Assembly (NCBI RefSeq): GCF_030463535.1
Contig: NC_132879.1
Coordinates: 42,722,970 to 42,786,969, forward strand
From: Salminus brasiliensis
Lineage: Eukaryota; Chordata; Actinopteri; Characiformes; Bryconidae
Length of the DNA stretch: 64,000 nt
Direction of reading: 5' to 3'
A model generated the notes under the pieces. It was not told where the DNA came from. It worked only from the letters and a program-made list of their open reading frames with translations, and searched no databases. Below, one piece after another: positions 1 to 12,300 of this stretch. Position 1 is the first letter of the stretch. Every line of letters begins with the position of its first letter. A program made the position numbers and the translations under genes.

Positions 1-3000
1 CCACGCATACTTGCAAGCTCTTCATCCCTCTCCTCTCACTTCTAGCAAAGGACACCCCCAGAAAGCAGTCAGTCATTAAATGGATTCATAGTTCCAATCT
101 GATGTTGATTCATAATCAGTTTTGCACCTTGAATTAATGTTAAAACATCACAGAACACCAGCACTACTTCAGTCATCTTCAAATATCCTGCAGTAAAACA
201 TGTCTTGACCAGCAAGGATCATTTTGTGAAAAAGGCAGAACTGGGAAAAGAACACTGGGGAAAACAATGTACATGAAAACAATATGTACATGTTATGGCT
301 ATCTTGATTAACAATAATAATGTAATCATGCTGTGCATTGAAATATTAAATCTATTAAACCAATATTTATATTGATTTAAAACTTAAGTATATTCAGCTC
401 TGTCATTAGATCAACATTTGAATTGTATACTTCTTTAAAGTGTGGTAAATTATTTTTCATTAAACCGGCATGCCTTTCTTGCGTGAAGCACACACAGTAT
501 GTTAAATTGACCGAACCTCCACAAATCAATCTTATCTTACAGGCATAACTTTGGCATATTTTGTTTATCCATTTTACATGTTCAAATTATTTAGGTAATG
601 TATTTTTTTTTACACATCACAGAATCTGTATTAGGCAATGCTGTCTGAATTTGGTAACAATTCAGTGAATTCAGTTTAATTCAACTTTATTGTCATACTA
701 AAACAGAGTTGTACAATACAATGAAACACTTTTAGGCTAAATCTCTAGTGCAGAATAGATAGAAAATGATACATGAGGATGCATAGACAGTAAATACAAA
801 AATATATAAATATGAGCATGTGTATGAGTGCATGAAGACTGGGTGATTAAGGTGCAAATTAAGTTCCTGTACAAATAGTCACTATACTAATAGCAAAATG
901 GAATAAATATGTAGCGATGTGCTGTGCGTGTAAATGAAGAGTAAAACAGGGAGTTCAGGAGTATATGCTAGGATAGACCAGTTTGGATTTGTAAACAGCA
1001 TCAAATGCATAAACAAAGTGTATAGTGCAGTGATGACTATAGCAACTAGTAACAGTACCTGTAGTCATATAATAATTTACTCTGAACTGCACTATTGTGC
1101 AGATTTGAACAAGTGTTTGCTTTTGCTCCCTAAATGACCTGTTACAGAAAAAGAAATTGGTCACAAACACCTCTGTGTGCATGTACACACTGTGGCAGTT
1201 AGCAAAACACACAAAAAACACAAAATAAAATGAAAGAAATTGGAAGAGATGGAAGGTGTAGAAGTGGGTAATGCTGAGCACATAATGCCCTCTGTTCAGC
1301 AGTTCACTGCAAAACAACAGATCACTGAAGTTCACTGAAGCACTTCAAAAATAACCCTAACCCTCAAGGACAATCCCGATGTTCGTCTTTGAGTGTGTAT
1401 TCCCACTGTGGGCTCCTCTATGGATCCTTGGACGAGGGCTTCATCTGCTGTGCCTGCAGATTGGACATTCACAAAAAGAAACACAATGAAATTACATAAA
1501 CATAAACCTGTGTGTGCAGGGAATATTATACCAAGGGTTTGCATTCAGTTAAATGGTCAAGGTAAAGTCAAAAAGAGCAAGTCAACACCGATAACAACAA
1601 AACGGGACTGCTACACCACACTGCTAGGATTGCAGCTTAGGTGTGGTTGTGTGGGAGAGTTTTATTGTCCCCCAAGAAAATGCATTTTCACATCATTTTA
1701 GACTTAATATCATTAGAATATTTTTTTTAATGACAAAACAAATAAACAAAAAGCCTAGTAATGAAGTAAGCACTCCGAAGTGAGCCTACACAGTTTTATC
1801 TCAGTTTAAATTTGTTAATTGGGCCCAGTGTTTTTTTTTTTGTTTGTTTGTTTTTTTTGTTTTTTTTTGTTTTTTTTTTTCCCCAATCCTCTATTATCAA
1901 GTAGTAGCAACTAGCTCCTGTTGAGAAGGGTATCATTAGGATTTTATTCATTCTGCTACACTAAAAGAATTAGATGTAAATAATTTAATTATCTTTAAAA
2001 ATGATTCCACTCTGTTCATTCGGATTAGGCGCTGTTAAAAAGGCTTTAGAGCTGGTTAATAGTAGGGGAAACCCTAGATGCTGTACAGTAGACCAATATA
2101 TCAAATAACTAAAACAGAAAGGACATGGAAAAAGCAAATACATGATATTTTTACCTGTAAAAGGTCAAACAGTAAATTCATTATTACAATATTTGCCAAT
2201 TAATTCTTAATTCAGTTGATGTATTTGTTTCAGCTGTAAATGATAAATAATAAAATAATTGAATGTACTGACATTTTTATTGCTGCTAACATTCATCAAT
2301 ACTTTACAGTTGATCCAAACCAACCTAAACTGAAATGATTCTGATGAATAATGAATAAACATCACCTTGATATCTGGGGTCTACTCTTTCCAGGAAGTCT
2401 TACTAAACACATGTATCCAAATAAAAAGTCCTCTCAGTCTCTAGCTGCAAGTATTTTCATTCACACTAGAAAACACTGTCCCAGAAATGCTTGTGTGAGC
2501 ATGCCGGCTCAGCAGGGGCTTTAAAACCTCACAAGTTTGATGTCAAATTCCTAAAGAAGCAATTGCAGCAGCTAATGACTGTAAAAGAACATGAAGGGAT
2601 TGCCATGGTTGGACTGGCAGTACTGACTACAAGAGGACGCAGTGTGGTCATTGGAACAGCAGTGTTGTGTAATGCATTCTGGGAAGCCCCATCCTGATGT
2701 GTCCTCGATGACACGGGTGGAACAAGAACAGGCATTTGAACTGTATTTGGATAAATGTGAACTTCTGAATGGAACAGTACTTGGGCTGCAACCAATGATG
2801 TTTTTACAAGTCCACAGGAACACAAGTACAGAGAAGAACGCAGATTGAGAATCGTCCATGGACCGCCATCATCCCTCAAAAGTGAAGCCACCACAGGTCT
2901 AGCACCTCTGCTGACCTCATGCTGTGTGATGTGTGGCTCCAGGGTTACACAGGAGTGAAGTGATTGACAGCCTTGGCAGAGACATGGAAGAGACTGCCTG

Positions 3001-3479
3001 CAGGACCTGAGCTGTAGTCCAGTGGTCAGGCAGCTAGAGAATGCATTGTATACTATTATTTATCATTACTTATTACTGAATGTTTTGTGATGTTAACAGG
3101 CACTCTGTACAAGGTTTCTTGCCTTTCCTTTAGTAAGGTGTTTGTGTAAAATGGCCAGTGTAAGCTAATTAGAAGTTGGATGTGCTGGAGATGAGTGCTA
3201 GTATTTGAACTCGGTCTGGGATGGCACTCTTAGTCCAAATACCATTTAAAACTTTTATTATTATTATTATTATTATTACCGCTGCTGGTGCGTTCTGACT
3301 CTCTTGCAGCAGCAGCTCGGGGGCTAAACTGGATGGTAGGAGCTTTGGCTTGTCTCAACAGCAAACAGAGAAAAGAGCTGAGCTTCGAAGCTGTTATTTG
3401 ATAGACATCTAATTCTGTTCATAATTAAACATTTGGGAACATTTGGAGCTATTGTGTGTACGAGGCAGGTGTGTGATTG
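1..3479. other. Gene-free left flank
   Basis: No gene is supported here. The stretch is AT-rich, with a T/G homopolymer-rich patch near 1830-1880 and an (ATT)n tract near 3250-3280. The segment at about 665-745 (consensus-like 'caactttattgtcata') resembles the 3' part of a fish retrotransposon. Two short overlapping plus-strand frames at 2491-2850 (68 codons each) do not resemble any family I know and carry no splice or start context that would make them a gene. Confidence 0.6.
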
Positions 3480-4195
3480 GTCAAAGGACAAGGTCTCTTT
3501 ACTTAATTTTTTTGTCCTTACTCCAAGCAGGCTTTTGTATGCCACTGGCCACTCTACCATAAAGGCATGATTTGTGGAGCGCTGCATGGAGGCTTTTTCA
3601 CAAGGATACGCTGGAGCTCTGTCAGAGTGATCCTCCGGTTCCTGCTCCCACCTTCCTGGCCAAGGCCCTTCTTCCCCGATTGCTCAGTGCCTGCCAGGTT
3701 TAAGATGATGTTGATTCTTACTTTTTACATTTACAAATGATGGTGGCCACTGTGCTCTTTGGGACCTGTAAAGCCGCAACAATTTTTCTGTACCCTTCTC
3801 CAGATCTATGCTTTGACACAATCACAATCACACAGTTTCTGAGGTCTGCAGATAATTTCTTTAAGCCCATGTGGGACCTTAAGCAGGCAGATGCTGGCAA
3901 TCCCCAATCATGTCCAATCAACTGAATTTACCACAGGTGCACTTCAAGTTGTAGAAACATCTCAAGCAGTATTAGTGGAAGCAAAATGCACCTCTGCTCA
4001 CTTGTATGCAGATAATTTTTTACATTATTATTTTAAGTAAATTAGCACAAATGTCTAAAACCTGCTTTTACTTGGTCATTGTGGGCTATATTGTGTAGAA
4101 GTCTGTGACAAAAAGTGAACTCAATCTATTGTAAAAATCCAATAATATAATAAAACATGGAGAAGGTGAAAGGGGTGTACAGACTTTCCAGCTTG
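3480..4195 (-). mobile_element. Degenerate Tc1-like transposon relic
   Basis: On the minus strand, 3718-3921 encodes the N-terminal helix-turn-helix start typical of Tc1 transposases (around KKLSADLRN ... GYRKIVAALQVPKSTV). No catalytic DDE part follows in frame. The flank up to about 4195 ('gggtgtacagactttcc') resembles the outer end of such elements in fish, and 3530-3700 also looks transposon-derived. The edges are approximate and the piece may be a composite of two relics. It cannot encode an active enzyme. Confidence 0.6.
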
Positions 4196-4445
4196 ACAGG
4201 GTTCTCTCATGTGTATGGATATATAAAACCTAAAGGTTCAACAAAGGGTTCTTTGAGCAGTACCATAGAAGAACCAATTGTGGTTCAATAAAGAACCATG
4301 TTTCTAATAAAAACAAATGTGAGGATGAACAACCTTTAGGTTTAAAACCCCTCACTTAATGTAAGTCCTTTACCAATTCAAAGGTTTTTCACACTCCTAT
4401 ATGTCAATGGCAAACATGGTTCTTTGTCTTATAGATAAAGACGCA
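4195..4445. repeat. MITE-like 'gaacca/ggttc' repeat copy
   Basis: Many copies of gaacc and its complement ggttc occur here ('aaagggttctttgagc', 'aagaaccatgtttc'), giving a self-complementary stretch. Similar material appears near 21890-22060 and 31230-31330, so this looks like a dispersed non-autonomous DNA element. Boundaries were not resolved. Confidence 0.4.
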
Positions 4446-5559
4446 AAATTTGGACACCAAGCATGACTTAATCTAAACTAATCAACTACATCTAGAAAAT
4501 TGTGAAAATGTGGAACTCTTATATGGAACTTCTTACTTTCTCTCATTCTGATGTGTGACAACTTGCTGGAGAACCAACCCCAAAAATAAAGGACAGTTTC
4601 TTGTCCTAAGTAGGGATAAATCACACTTTGCCACCACTAATCAGCTTTAAGACTAAATGTGACTTCCAAATACCCCAGACTCCTGCTTTTTCCCACCCCT
4701 AGTTTATTTCCTACAATCCATTAAGGGGCCAAATTGACCCAATAAAGGGTTCTTTTTGGAAAAATGTTACCAGTAAGACCTTGAATTCCTTGATATTCCA
4801 TGTATTCCACAAATATCTTGCATGCATGTCTCACTATTGTCATTTCCATATTTCTTGGTCTTACGTTCTGTCAAAATCACTACTTCTATCAATACTCTAC
4901 AAGTCTTTGTGGTGTTTAATTGTTATTTTTGAGGCTTAGGCACTTTTATTTACTAGTCAAAAATGGGTAAATTAATTTGCAACAGCATTCGGTCTAAATT
5001 TGTTTGTCTGTATTAAATTTAATTTCTCAGAACACTTCATCACATACAAAGGCCTCTTTCATACATTTCATTTTGTTCCATATCTATTGCTGTTCAGAAT
5101 GATTGCTTATGCAAGCGTTTGATGAGATACAGTATTTCTTATTTTAAAATAACCGATTCTGGAAAAGTAGATATTCTAAATCAGTTAACTAACATGCTTA
5201 ACAAGCTAGTCTTTTCAGTTTTTTTCTATCTTGACTGCATTGCCCTTCCAAGGTATTCAACCCCTATTCATGACACTTTGATATACGATTGTCATATTTT
5301 CATTTAAAATCAAGTATTGCTTTTATGCAGGAACATTTTCTAATTACTAACTGAAAAGAGCTGTTTGCATAAGTATTTATCCCTGGGCTGTAGGAGGTTA
5401 AAGTTTACACAGACCAACTTTTCTGGATAAAAGACCTTTAATTCAAGCTACTTTTGTCAGATTTTGTCACTCAGAGCAAGAAGGGGACTTATAGAAGGGA
5501 AACAATAGAGAAACCAACAATGACTTTGAAGGTGGTTCAACCAGTCAACAGTATTAAGA
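4446..5559. other. Gene-free interval
   Basis: AT-rich sequence. I see no supported gene or RNA and no clear transposon end. Confidence 0.5.
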
Positions 5560-5975
5560 GCTCAGTATGGGAAGCTTGTTAGAAAGAGGCGATTAATGGA
5601 TCTTTACTGGTATTAGTGGTCTCTCTGGCCAAACATCACTTTCAGTCTGCTGCCAAGAGATGCTCAAGATTATGAGTATGGGCATGGAGTTGTGACCAAA
5701 CTACCTCTGGGGCTTCTACCTGTTTCCCAACTTCTACAACTTTGGCTGGGAGTTCAGCCCAGACAAAACGTAGCATAGGTAGCCTATTTTTCAACAGAAG
5801 CTCTTGTTCTTTGGACACTCGGTCGTGTACTCCAAGCTGATTAGAAGAGGACTTTATTAGATACCTCTCTTTGCTGATTGGGTAACACTACTGACACGCC
5901 TACTGAATGAAAGCAAAATGCTGCACGATGTTATGAGATTGAACATGCCACAGCAACACACATTAAGATTAAGCA
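5560..5975 (+). pseudogene. Hyaluronidase pseudogene fragment
   Basis: The plus strand carries a decayed copy of the central hyaluronidase coding region. Around 5616-5660 it still reads VVSLAKHHFQSAAKR, against VVSLAKRRFQSAAKR in the intact gene. Around 5700-5750 it reads NYLWGFYLFPNFYNFGWE, against NYLWGFYLFPNCYNYGWE. A two-base deletion and in-frame TGA codons separate these blocks. Weaker similarity continues to about 5970, matching the RVQEAMRVAALP segment of the intact gene. The orientation is opposite to the intact gene at 6422-9269. No matching N-terminal or EGF-like part was seen, so this is a fragment of a lost paralogue or an inverted duplication, not a processed copy I can prove. 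Confidence 0.75.
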
Positions 5976-6352
5976 CTTTGAATTAAGGTGTGCCATCATA
6001 TCTTTAACAAGTAGCAGTTATTGCTCAGAAATGCCCAGGATACCTTCACTTACACAGACAAGGCACTTCAGCACTTTCAGAAGTGTTCATTATGTTGAAC
6101 AGCAATTTCAGTTGAAAATGTATTGTTTGAGGACACAGTGGCTACTTGCACCAAACGTGTACAAATACAAATAATCAATAAACTGATATACACTGTTAAA
6201 AGTATATGTTCCTTGAGACGTCTTCAGGGGATCTTCAATTGTGAGGATCAATAAATACCAAAAGCAAAAATGCATTTAGTGCACTTCAGGGTTTAGTGCT
6301 CTCTGATTTCCTCCTGAACTCATTGATCCAATCTTATTCAGTTCTTTGTGAG

Positions 6353-6399
6353 TTTATTCACTTGTGCGGTTTGGCCTTGCCAAGTTAAACAGATTTATT
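6353..6399 (-). promoter_or_regulatory. Poly(A) signals of the hyaluronidase gene
   Basis: On the minus strand AATAAA occurs at 6394-6399, about 23 bases after the TAA, and again at 6353-6358. Either could end the transcript. The first would leave a very short 3' UTR. This is inferred from the motif only. Confidence 0.45.
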
Positions 6400-6421
6400 C
6401 ATTAACCAACTAAATCTGTTT

Positions 6422-9269
6422 TTATGGTACAGTCTCATTCACAGAGAGAGGTGTGGTGTTTGGAGACTGGAGGGAAGGGGAAGGGGGGTACTTTCCTTCA
6501 GACACCAAAATAGTCTCGGGTTCACATTTCAGGCTAGCGTAGCACTGGCAGGTGAATGCCCTGGTAAACATCTGCAGGTCTGTGAGTGAAGGCATACCCA
6601 GGACTTCATATCGCCCAGCTGGGCCCCGCTGGATGCTGAAGCTGCCAGCACTCAGATGTAAGTAGTGGTCCATGTTATAGTTCTTCCTCACGCAGCGGCC
6701 CTTCCCCTGGCACAGGAAGTTACTGCAGAGCTTAGCAGCTGTGGTGACATTGATGATGTAAGGGTTGATGATGCTGTCAAGGTGGTAGGAGAAGGCTTCA
6801 CACGAGGCCTAGTGTGTGTATTAGTAAGAGAGAGACAAAAACTGAGAACTACTTAGTGACTCAAGTTTTGTATTATTGGAAAGTCATACAATTTAGTCAT
6901 GTTTAAGACATGCCAGTGACAGACTTTCTAAATATTCCAGTACCTTGTCGTCATAGTCAGCAGTGGCTCCCCAGAAAATGGCACCAGAAGCACCCACAGC
7001 TGCACTCTCCCCTATTGTGCTGACCAGGTCTCCCTGTAGACCAGCAGGACCGTAGGCCAAGTATGAGCAAATGTGACCTTTTCATTGTGAAATCAAACCC
7101 TAAAGCACTGGAACATTTTCAGTACTATACACACATGGACAAAATTGTTAGTACCCCTCAGTTAATAAAAGAAAAACCCACAATGGTTACAGAAATAACT
7201 GGAATCTCACAAATGTAATAAATAGAAATAAAATAAACTCATAAAATAGGCCTGGACAAAAAAAGATGGTACCCTTAACTTAATATTTTGTTGCACAACC
7301 TTTTAAGGCAATCACTGCAATCAAACGATTCCTGTAACTGTCAATGAGACTTCTGCATCTCTCAGCAGGTATTTTGGCCCACTCCTTATGAGCAAACTGC
7401 TCCAGTTGTCTCAGGTTTGAAAGGTGCCTTTTCCAGACAGCATGTTTCAGCTCCTTCCAAAGATGCTCATTAGGATTTAGGTCAGGGCTCATGGAAGGCC
7501 ACTTCAGAATAGTCCAGTGTTTTCCTCTTAGCCATTCTTGGGTGTTTTTAGCTGTGTGTTTTGGGTCATTACCCTGTTGCAAGACCCATGACCTGCGACT
7601 GAGACCAAGCTTTATGACACTGGGCAGCACATTTCTCTTCAGAATCCCTTGATAGTCTTATAGATCTGAAATTTCTGAATAATATGTGCAACTGTAGTCA
7701 CAGGAACATCAAGCTGCTTGGAGATGATCTTATAATCTTTACTTTTAACATGCTTGTCTATAATTTTCTTTCTAATCTCCTGAGACAACTCTTTCCTCCA
7801 CTTCCTCTGGCCCATGTTGAGTGTGGTACACACCATGTCAACAAACAGCACAGTGACTACCTGTAGCCCTATATATAGGCCCACTGACTGATTACAAGAT
7901 TGTAGACATTTGTGATGCTAATTAGTGAAAACACCTTGATTTAACATGTCCCTTTGGTCACATTATTTTTTTAGGGATTATCATTTTTGTCCAGGCCTGT
8001 TTAGTGAGTTTATTATTTTAGACTCCTCGAAAATCAACATTTTTGCTCTGTGCCAGCTCCCAGCACACCTGTAACAGGCATTTAGTTCTTGATTGCTTAG
8101 TTCAGGTGTCTTGAGAACTGAGATGGAACAAAACCTGGTCTTGGAGGTATGGTGCCCAGCACAGACTGTTGTTTTCCCTGGTCACACACAGCTGGTTCTT
8201 CTGTTAACTAGATGTGTTTGAGCAGAAAAAAACAGTGTTTTTGGCACCACACCCCCTGAACACATACCATGCTGGTATTCAATGCTTCAGAGCAAAAGAA
8301 TGTCAGATCATTTACATTCACTGCTTTGAGGAAAAAACAGACCTGGCTCAGCAGCCGTTTGTTCTGGTCTATGAATACAGGCCGGCTGTAGACATACACT
8401 GGAGCTGTGTGTGATTGATTGGGCAAGGCTGCCACTCGCATTGCCTCTTGCACACGGTTTCGAACCATGAGGGCAGCAGAGCGGTGGTCCCCAAGCAACG
8501 CCGGCAGGTAGATAGAGGGAAACAGCGCTGTGCTCGCCTCCCACAGCCACAGCAGCTTCTCATTCTGTCTCTGCACCTCTTCCGAGCAGTGACCTGTGTA
8601 GCCTGGCTGCTCCCAGCCATAGTTGTAGCAGTTGGGGAACAGGTAGAAGCCCCAAAGGTAGTTCGATCGCAACTCCGTGCCCAGAGTCAGAGTCTTGAGC
8701 ATGTATCTCTTAGCAGCAGACTGAAAGCGACGCTTGGCCAAAGAGACTACCAGCCCCATGGGCAGGGAGGGGTTTCTGTGGCGGGCATAACTGACTGACA
8801 GGGTACGGTAGATCCTCTTGGAACCCCAATTCCTCTCCCACAGGGGCCGCCAGTCCTCCCAGTCGATGATCGCCAGGCCAGAGGAGCTCTCAGAGGGAAT
8901 GTAGTGGAGGATGTCTGCCCTTGCTTTCTCCAGGCTGGCCTCAAGGTTGCCTCTCTGGGGGATGCCACCATAAAACTGTCTCCTGGAGTCCAGGTCCACG
9001 TAGGGGTACAAGCCCAGGCGGTTGGTGTAGAACAAGATGAGAAACTGATCAGGCACTTTGGCAGGATTACTCACGCCATGAAATGGAGAGGTGTCCAGAG
9101 AGATGTTGTGCCTCTTACAGACAAGGTCAGGTATGTTCCAGGTCACTACAAAGGGATGCCCATTAAAGAGAGGAGGAGCAGTGCTGGGCATGGATGGGGC
9201 AGAGTTGAGAGTGAAAATGCCAGTAAGTGACAGTGACAGGATGGGTAGCACGAAGACAGACAAGCCCAT
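6422..9269 (-). CDS. hyal4: Hyaluronidase, HYAL4/SPAM1 locus type (glycosyl hydrolase 56)
   Basis: Three coding exons on the minus strand: 8343-9269 (309 codons), 6944-7033 (30 codons) and 6422-6808 (128 codons plus TAA), giving 467 aa. Both introns are phase 0 with GT/AG borders. Family role: endo-hydrolysis of hyaluronan or chondroitin outside the cell. Visible features are an N-terminal hydrophobic signal peptide (about residues 1-24), the catalytic IDWEDWRP motif (D136, E138 as acid/base pair), the substrate-groove motif YLWGFYLFPNCYNYGW, the IGESAAVGASGAIFWG block in exon 2, and a C-terminal Cys-rich EGF-like module (LCQGKGRC ... FTCQCYASLKC). The protein ends soon after this module with no hydrophobic GPI tail, unlike mammalian PH-20, so I infer it is secreted. 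An acceptor 8 bases upstream of the ATG (cttcaacag/G) implies a separate 5' untranslated exon that I did not locate. The symbol rests on synteny next to wasl; spam1-type naming is possible. Intron 1 carries a Tc1 remnant. Confidence 0.92.
7127..8002 (-). mobile_element. Internally deleted Tc1-like transposon in hyaluronidase intron 1
   Basis: The ends are inverted (left 'tacacacatggacaaaa', right complement 'aaacaggcctggacaaaa') and flanked by TA. A further inner copy of the end motif lies near 7246, as in IR/DR-type Tc1 elements. The minus strand holds a transposase N-terminus (ATG near 7812; MGQRKWRKELSQEIRKKI, helix-turn-helix) and, in another frame (7280-7630), the C-terminal catalytic part with DNDPKHTAK and SPDLNPNEHLW. 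I count 34 residues between the second Asp and Glu (DD34E). The middle, including the first Asp region, is missing. At about 0.88 kb it is shorter than a usual 1.3-1.6 kb element, so it cannot move by itself. Confidence 0.85.
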
Positions 9270-12059
9270 TCTTTCTCCTGTTGAAGGGAAATTTGTCAGT
9301 TGTTATTATAGACATGAAAACTTGAATGACTGTGATTGTATAACAAATATGTCACTTTATATTTTTTTTTACAGACTTGCGAGTGTGAAATGACCAGTGA
9401 GGGCTTCACATTGACCAGCAGACAGGTTTTTAAAGGATTCTGGAAGCCATAATGTAATATCAAGATCAAATATAAACCCTTGGAGAACAATAACATCTAT
9501 CTATTGATCTATCTTATATCCTCAATCTGTCCAGCTAACTTTACTGACCACAAAGTGACAAGAATGAGTGACATTACCTGGACATCACATCACACCAATG
9601 TCTGCCTCTCCAGCTTTGGAATGGAAGATTCTCTTGAGCAGAGTACAAAATAAGTGAAAGGACCCCAGCAAAAACAAGCCTCTTCCTCCAGGCAACAGAA
9701 AAATAGAGTGTAGAGTATGCACTGGTCTAACCTGAAGGCTGCTTGCGTGCTGGGGCGTCGGTGATGGTTGACTGGGACCATACCAGTCAGAAGTGTGCAG
9801 CTCCTTGCACATCTTTGCTATTTGTTTTTTATATTTGCTAACACACCTCAGACTGGCACTAGCGAAGCATGTTTCCACCTTTGCATGACTTGTTATTGGT
9901 TGCTCCTCTCCCACAGTGCAGACACTGACACACAGGTGCGAGCAGCCGTACTGTAGTTGGCAACACATACATGGAGTACATGGAGCTGTAACACACAACT
10001 CTGCTTCGACATGGAGAAAATCCTGAGCCATGGCAGAAGACAAAAAAACTAAGTCTCAAAAATAAGAACTCAGATGAGACCACGGTAATTCAAAGGCCAA
10101 AATTTAAGAGTTTCTTTTATTTTTGTTTGTAATATTTTTAAAAAGATGCATATTTTAGGATTCGGTATAATTGTAGCTGTAATAATTGCACAGTAAACAA
10201 ACATGGTTGTACATATACTGGTAAAATCTGACTATACTTGTAGTTCATGTCAAAACAAAATGAACAACAGAACTGTCTGAATGTCTGTTTATTGGTCATG
10301 TTGAAATAAGAAATGAGAATCGTGCATGTGCGTGTATGGTATGCATTTATTTATATACGTATATTTAATTAAAAGTAACTGGTTACACTGTAGAAGTCAC
10401 AGAATATACTAAAATATCTAAAAACAACAACAACAAAAGGAACATTAGTGAACATTAGTGGTGTTGCTCATTCATTTGGCCAAAATCAAAGGAGTAAGAA
10501 CAAAGCATGTACTTCCACTCTGTACAACCAGAGGGCACCATTGACTTGGCATGCATGTTCAGGTAAATTTCTTAACCATCCAAAAATAAGTTGTTTTTTT
10601 TTATCTCATAAATAGATCACTTGGAACACATTCAACAGGCCTACATTGTTAGCAGGCTTTGCAGTTTACTGCAGATGTGTACAGTGTTGATAGATTAATA
10701 TGTGCACTGCAGTCAATGTGTTTGTACATAAAGGTAAGCTGTTGTGAGTGGAGTCTACACACACAATATTTCAGTGAAATATCAGTGCTATATGCTTAAC
10801 CACTTTCCTGTTAGAAGGAGAGAAAAATGTGTTTATTACAATTAGTGGGGGGGGGGTCTCACAAATATTAATAAATAAATTAAGTCACACTGAAGTATTT
10901 ATTTATGCTAAGCTGTTTAAGGCTGTGGCCAATCAGCTGTGGTGGGAAGCAGTTTGACCAATGATTGATGTAGCTGCAGGTACATGTAGACCAATAGTGG
11001 CAGTGAGAAGGCAGTGCTTAAACAGGGGTGTTTAAAATTTAAAAAATCCACGCGTCGAATGTGTGGATTCGCTGAAGTGAAATCAGTGTGAAATCCCAGC
11101 TGGACGCATGTTTTACATAAAAAAAGAGAACATATCCCTAAACTTATCTCTTCGAATCTTTTCTCTTCCAGCTGGAATTTTTCCAGATGCACAGAATTTC
11201 ATAGAAAGTTCTCCGGTCTTTCTGCTGGGTTTATAGCATTAGTTTGGTGACACTGCTAACACAGATGGCAGTGCTAATGACAATGATTTTACTTGATATA
11301 ATGATTTACACAAAATGAAACTGAACAAAATGAACAAAATCTGCTTTGTTTCTCATCCAGCTTTGAATAAAACTTCTGAATACCTGAATACCTACCTTGT
11401 TTTGCCCTCCGTCACATCACTGCATATAAGATAATGGAGGACCGCCTTCCATTCAAATTCAAGGCCTAAAGAGAATTCTCTGAATCACAGAAATGTAGCG
11501 CAGCAGGTTCTGGGAACCCCCTTCCCCTCTCACAGATTGCACTACTAAGTGCTCAGACACTGCTGATTCAGCTTAAGGCTTGATAATTAGCTGCTGAGTT
11601 GGATCAGATGCGTTAGTGAGGGGAACAGTTAAAACTGTGAAAGCCAGCAGATTCCTGGGACTGGAGTTCAGAACCACTGATGTATTTGAGGTGGCTATGT
11701 GTGCAGAGTAAATGCTGACCTAAAGGTCCCCTTAGTAGTGGCAAGTCAAGAAAGTGGGGATAAGCAGTTCTACACTAAAGATTCAGAGGATGTGGGATTG
11801 CTGCTTTTGGCTATAAGGTGGCATAGGGTGTATATGTGGCATTTATTGTTTATTTTCAACCACTAGGAGCTGATGCCGTAGTTTCTCCCACACTGGGAGA
11901 GAACTATGGGCTCTGTACTGTAATGTCTGTGGCAGTGCTGAACTACTCTGTTTTATATTACTCATACAAACACATTGAACCTACTGACCCCATGTGTGGT
12001 GCACTTAAATTCTGGAGAGAGTGTATGTGGCATGGTTCTTTCTTCTCAAGCAAGCTTAT

Positions 12060-12300
12060 AACCCTGATGAAAAATCTAGCTCGAGACCAGATTTAGCTGG
12101 AGGTTAGTTTCAGATTGTCTAAGCTGGTCAAGGTTGTTAAAGCTGGTCAACCAGTTTAGCTTTTAACTAACATACATATGTTTTCGTTTGTGTTTGGTAG
12201 TTTGATGGACTAGCTGGTCTATCAGCATGACCATCAAACTTGACCAATCTACTTCTGTTTAGCTTGGTCAAACTCTCCCTCTTTTTTTTTTCTTCAGTGT
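12060..12300. repeat. MITE-like palindromic repeat ('agctggtcaa' type)
   Basis: Multiple copies of agctggtcaa and its complement ttgaccagct face each other ('ttaaagctggtcaaccag', 'gaccatcaaacttgacca'), so the stretch could fold on itself. This type of repeat is common in fish genomes. Edges are approximate. Confidence 0.45.

Noticed and set aside
2491-2894. Cluster of overlapping open frames on both strands
   Set aside because: Looked like a possible gene relic, but no frame reads as a known family and the frames conflict. Left as unexplained.
8214-9230. Several 66-127 codon plus-strand frames across the hyaluronidase exon
   Set aside because: Shadows of the GC-rich coding exon on the minus strand.
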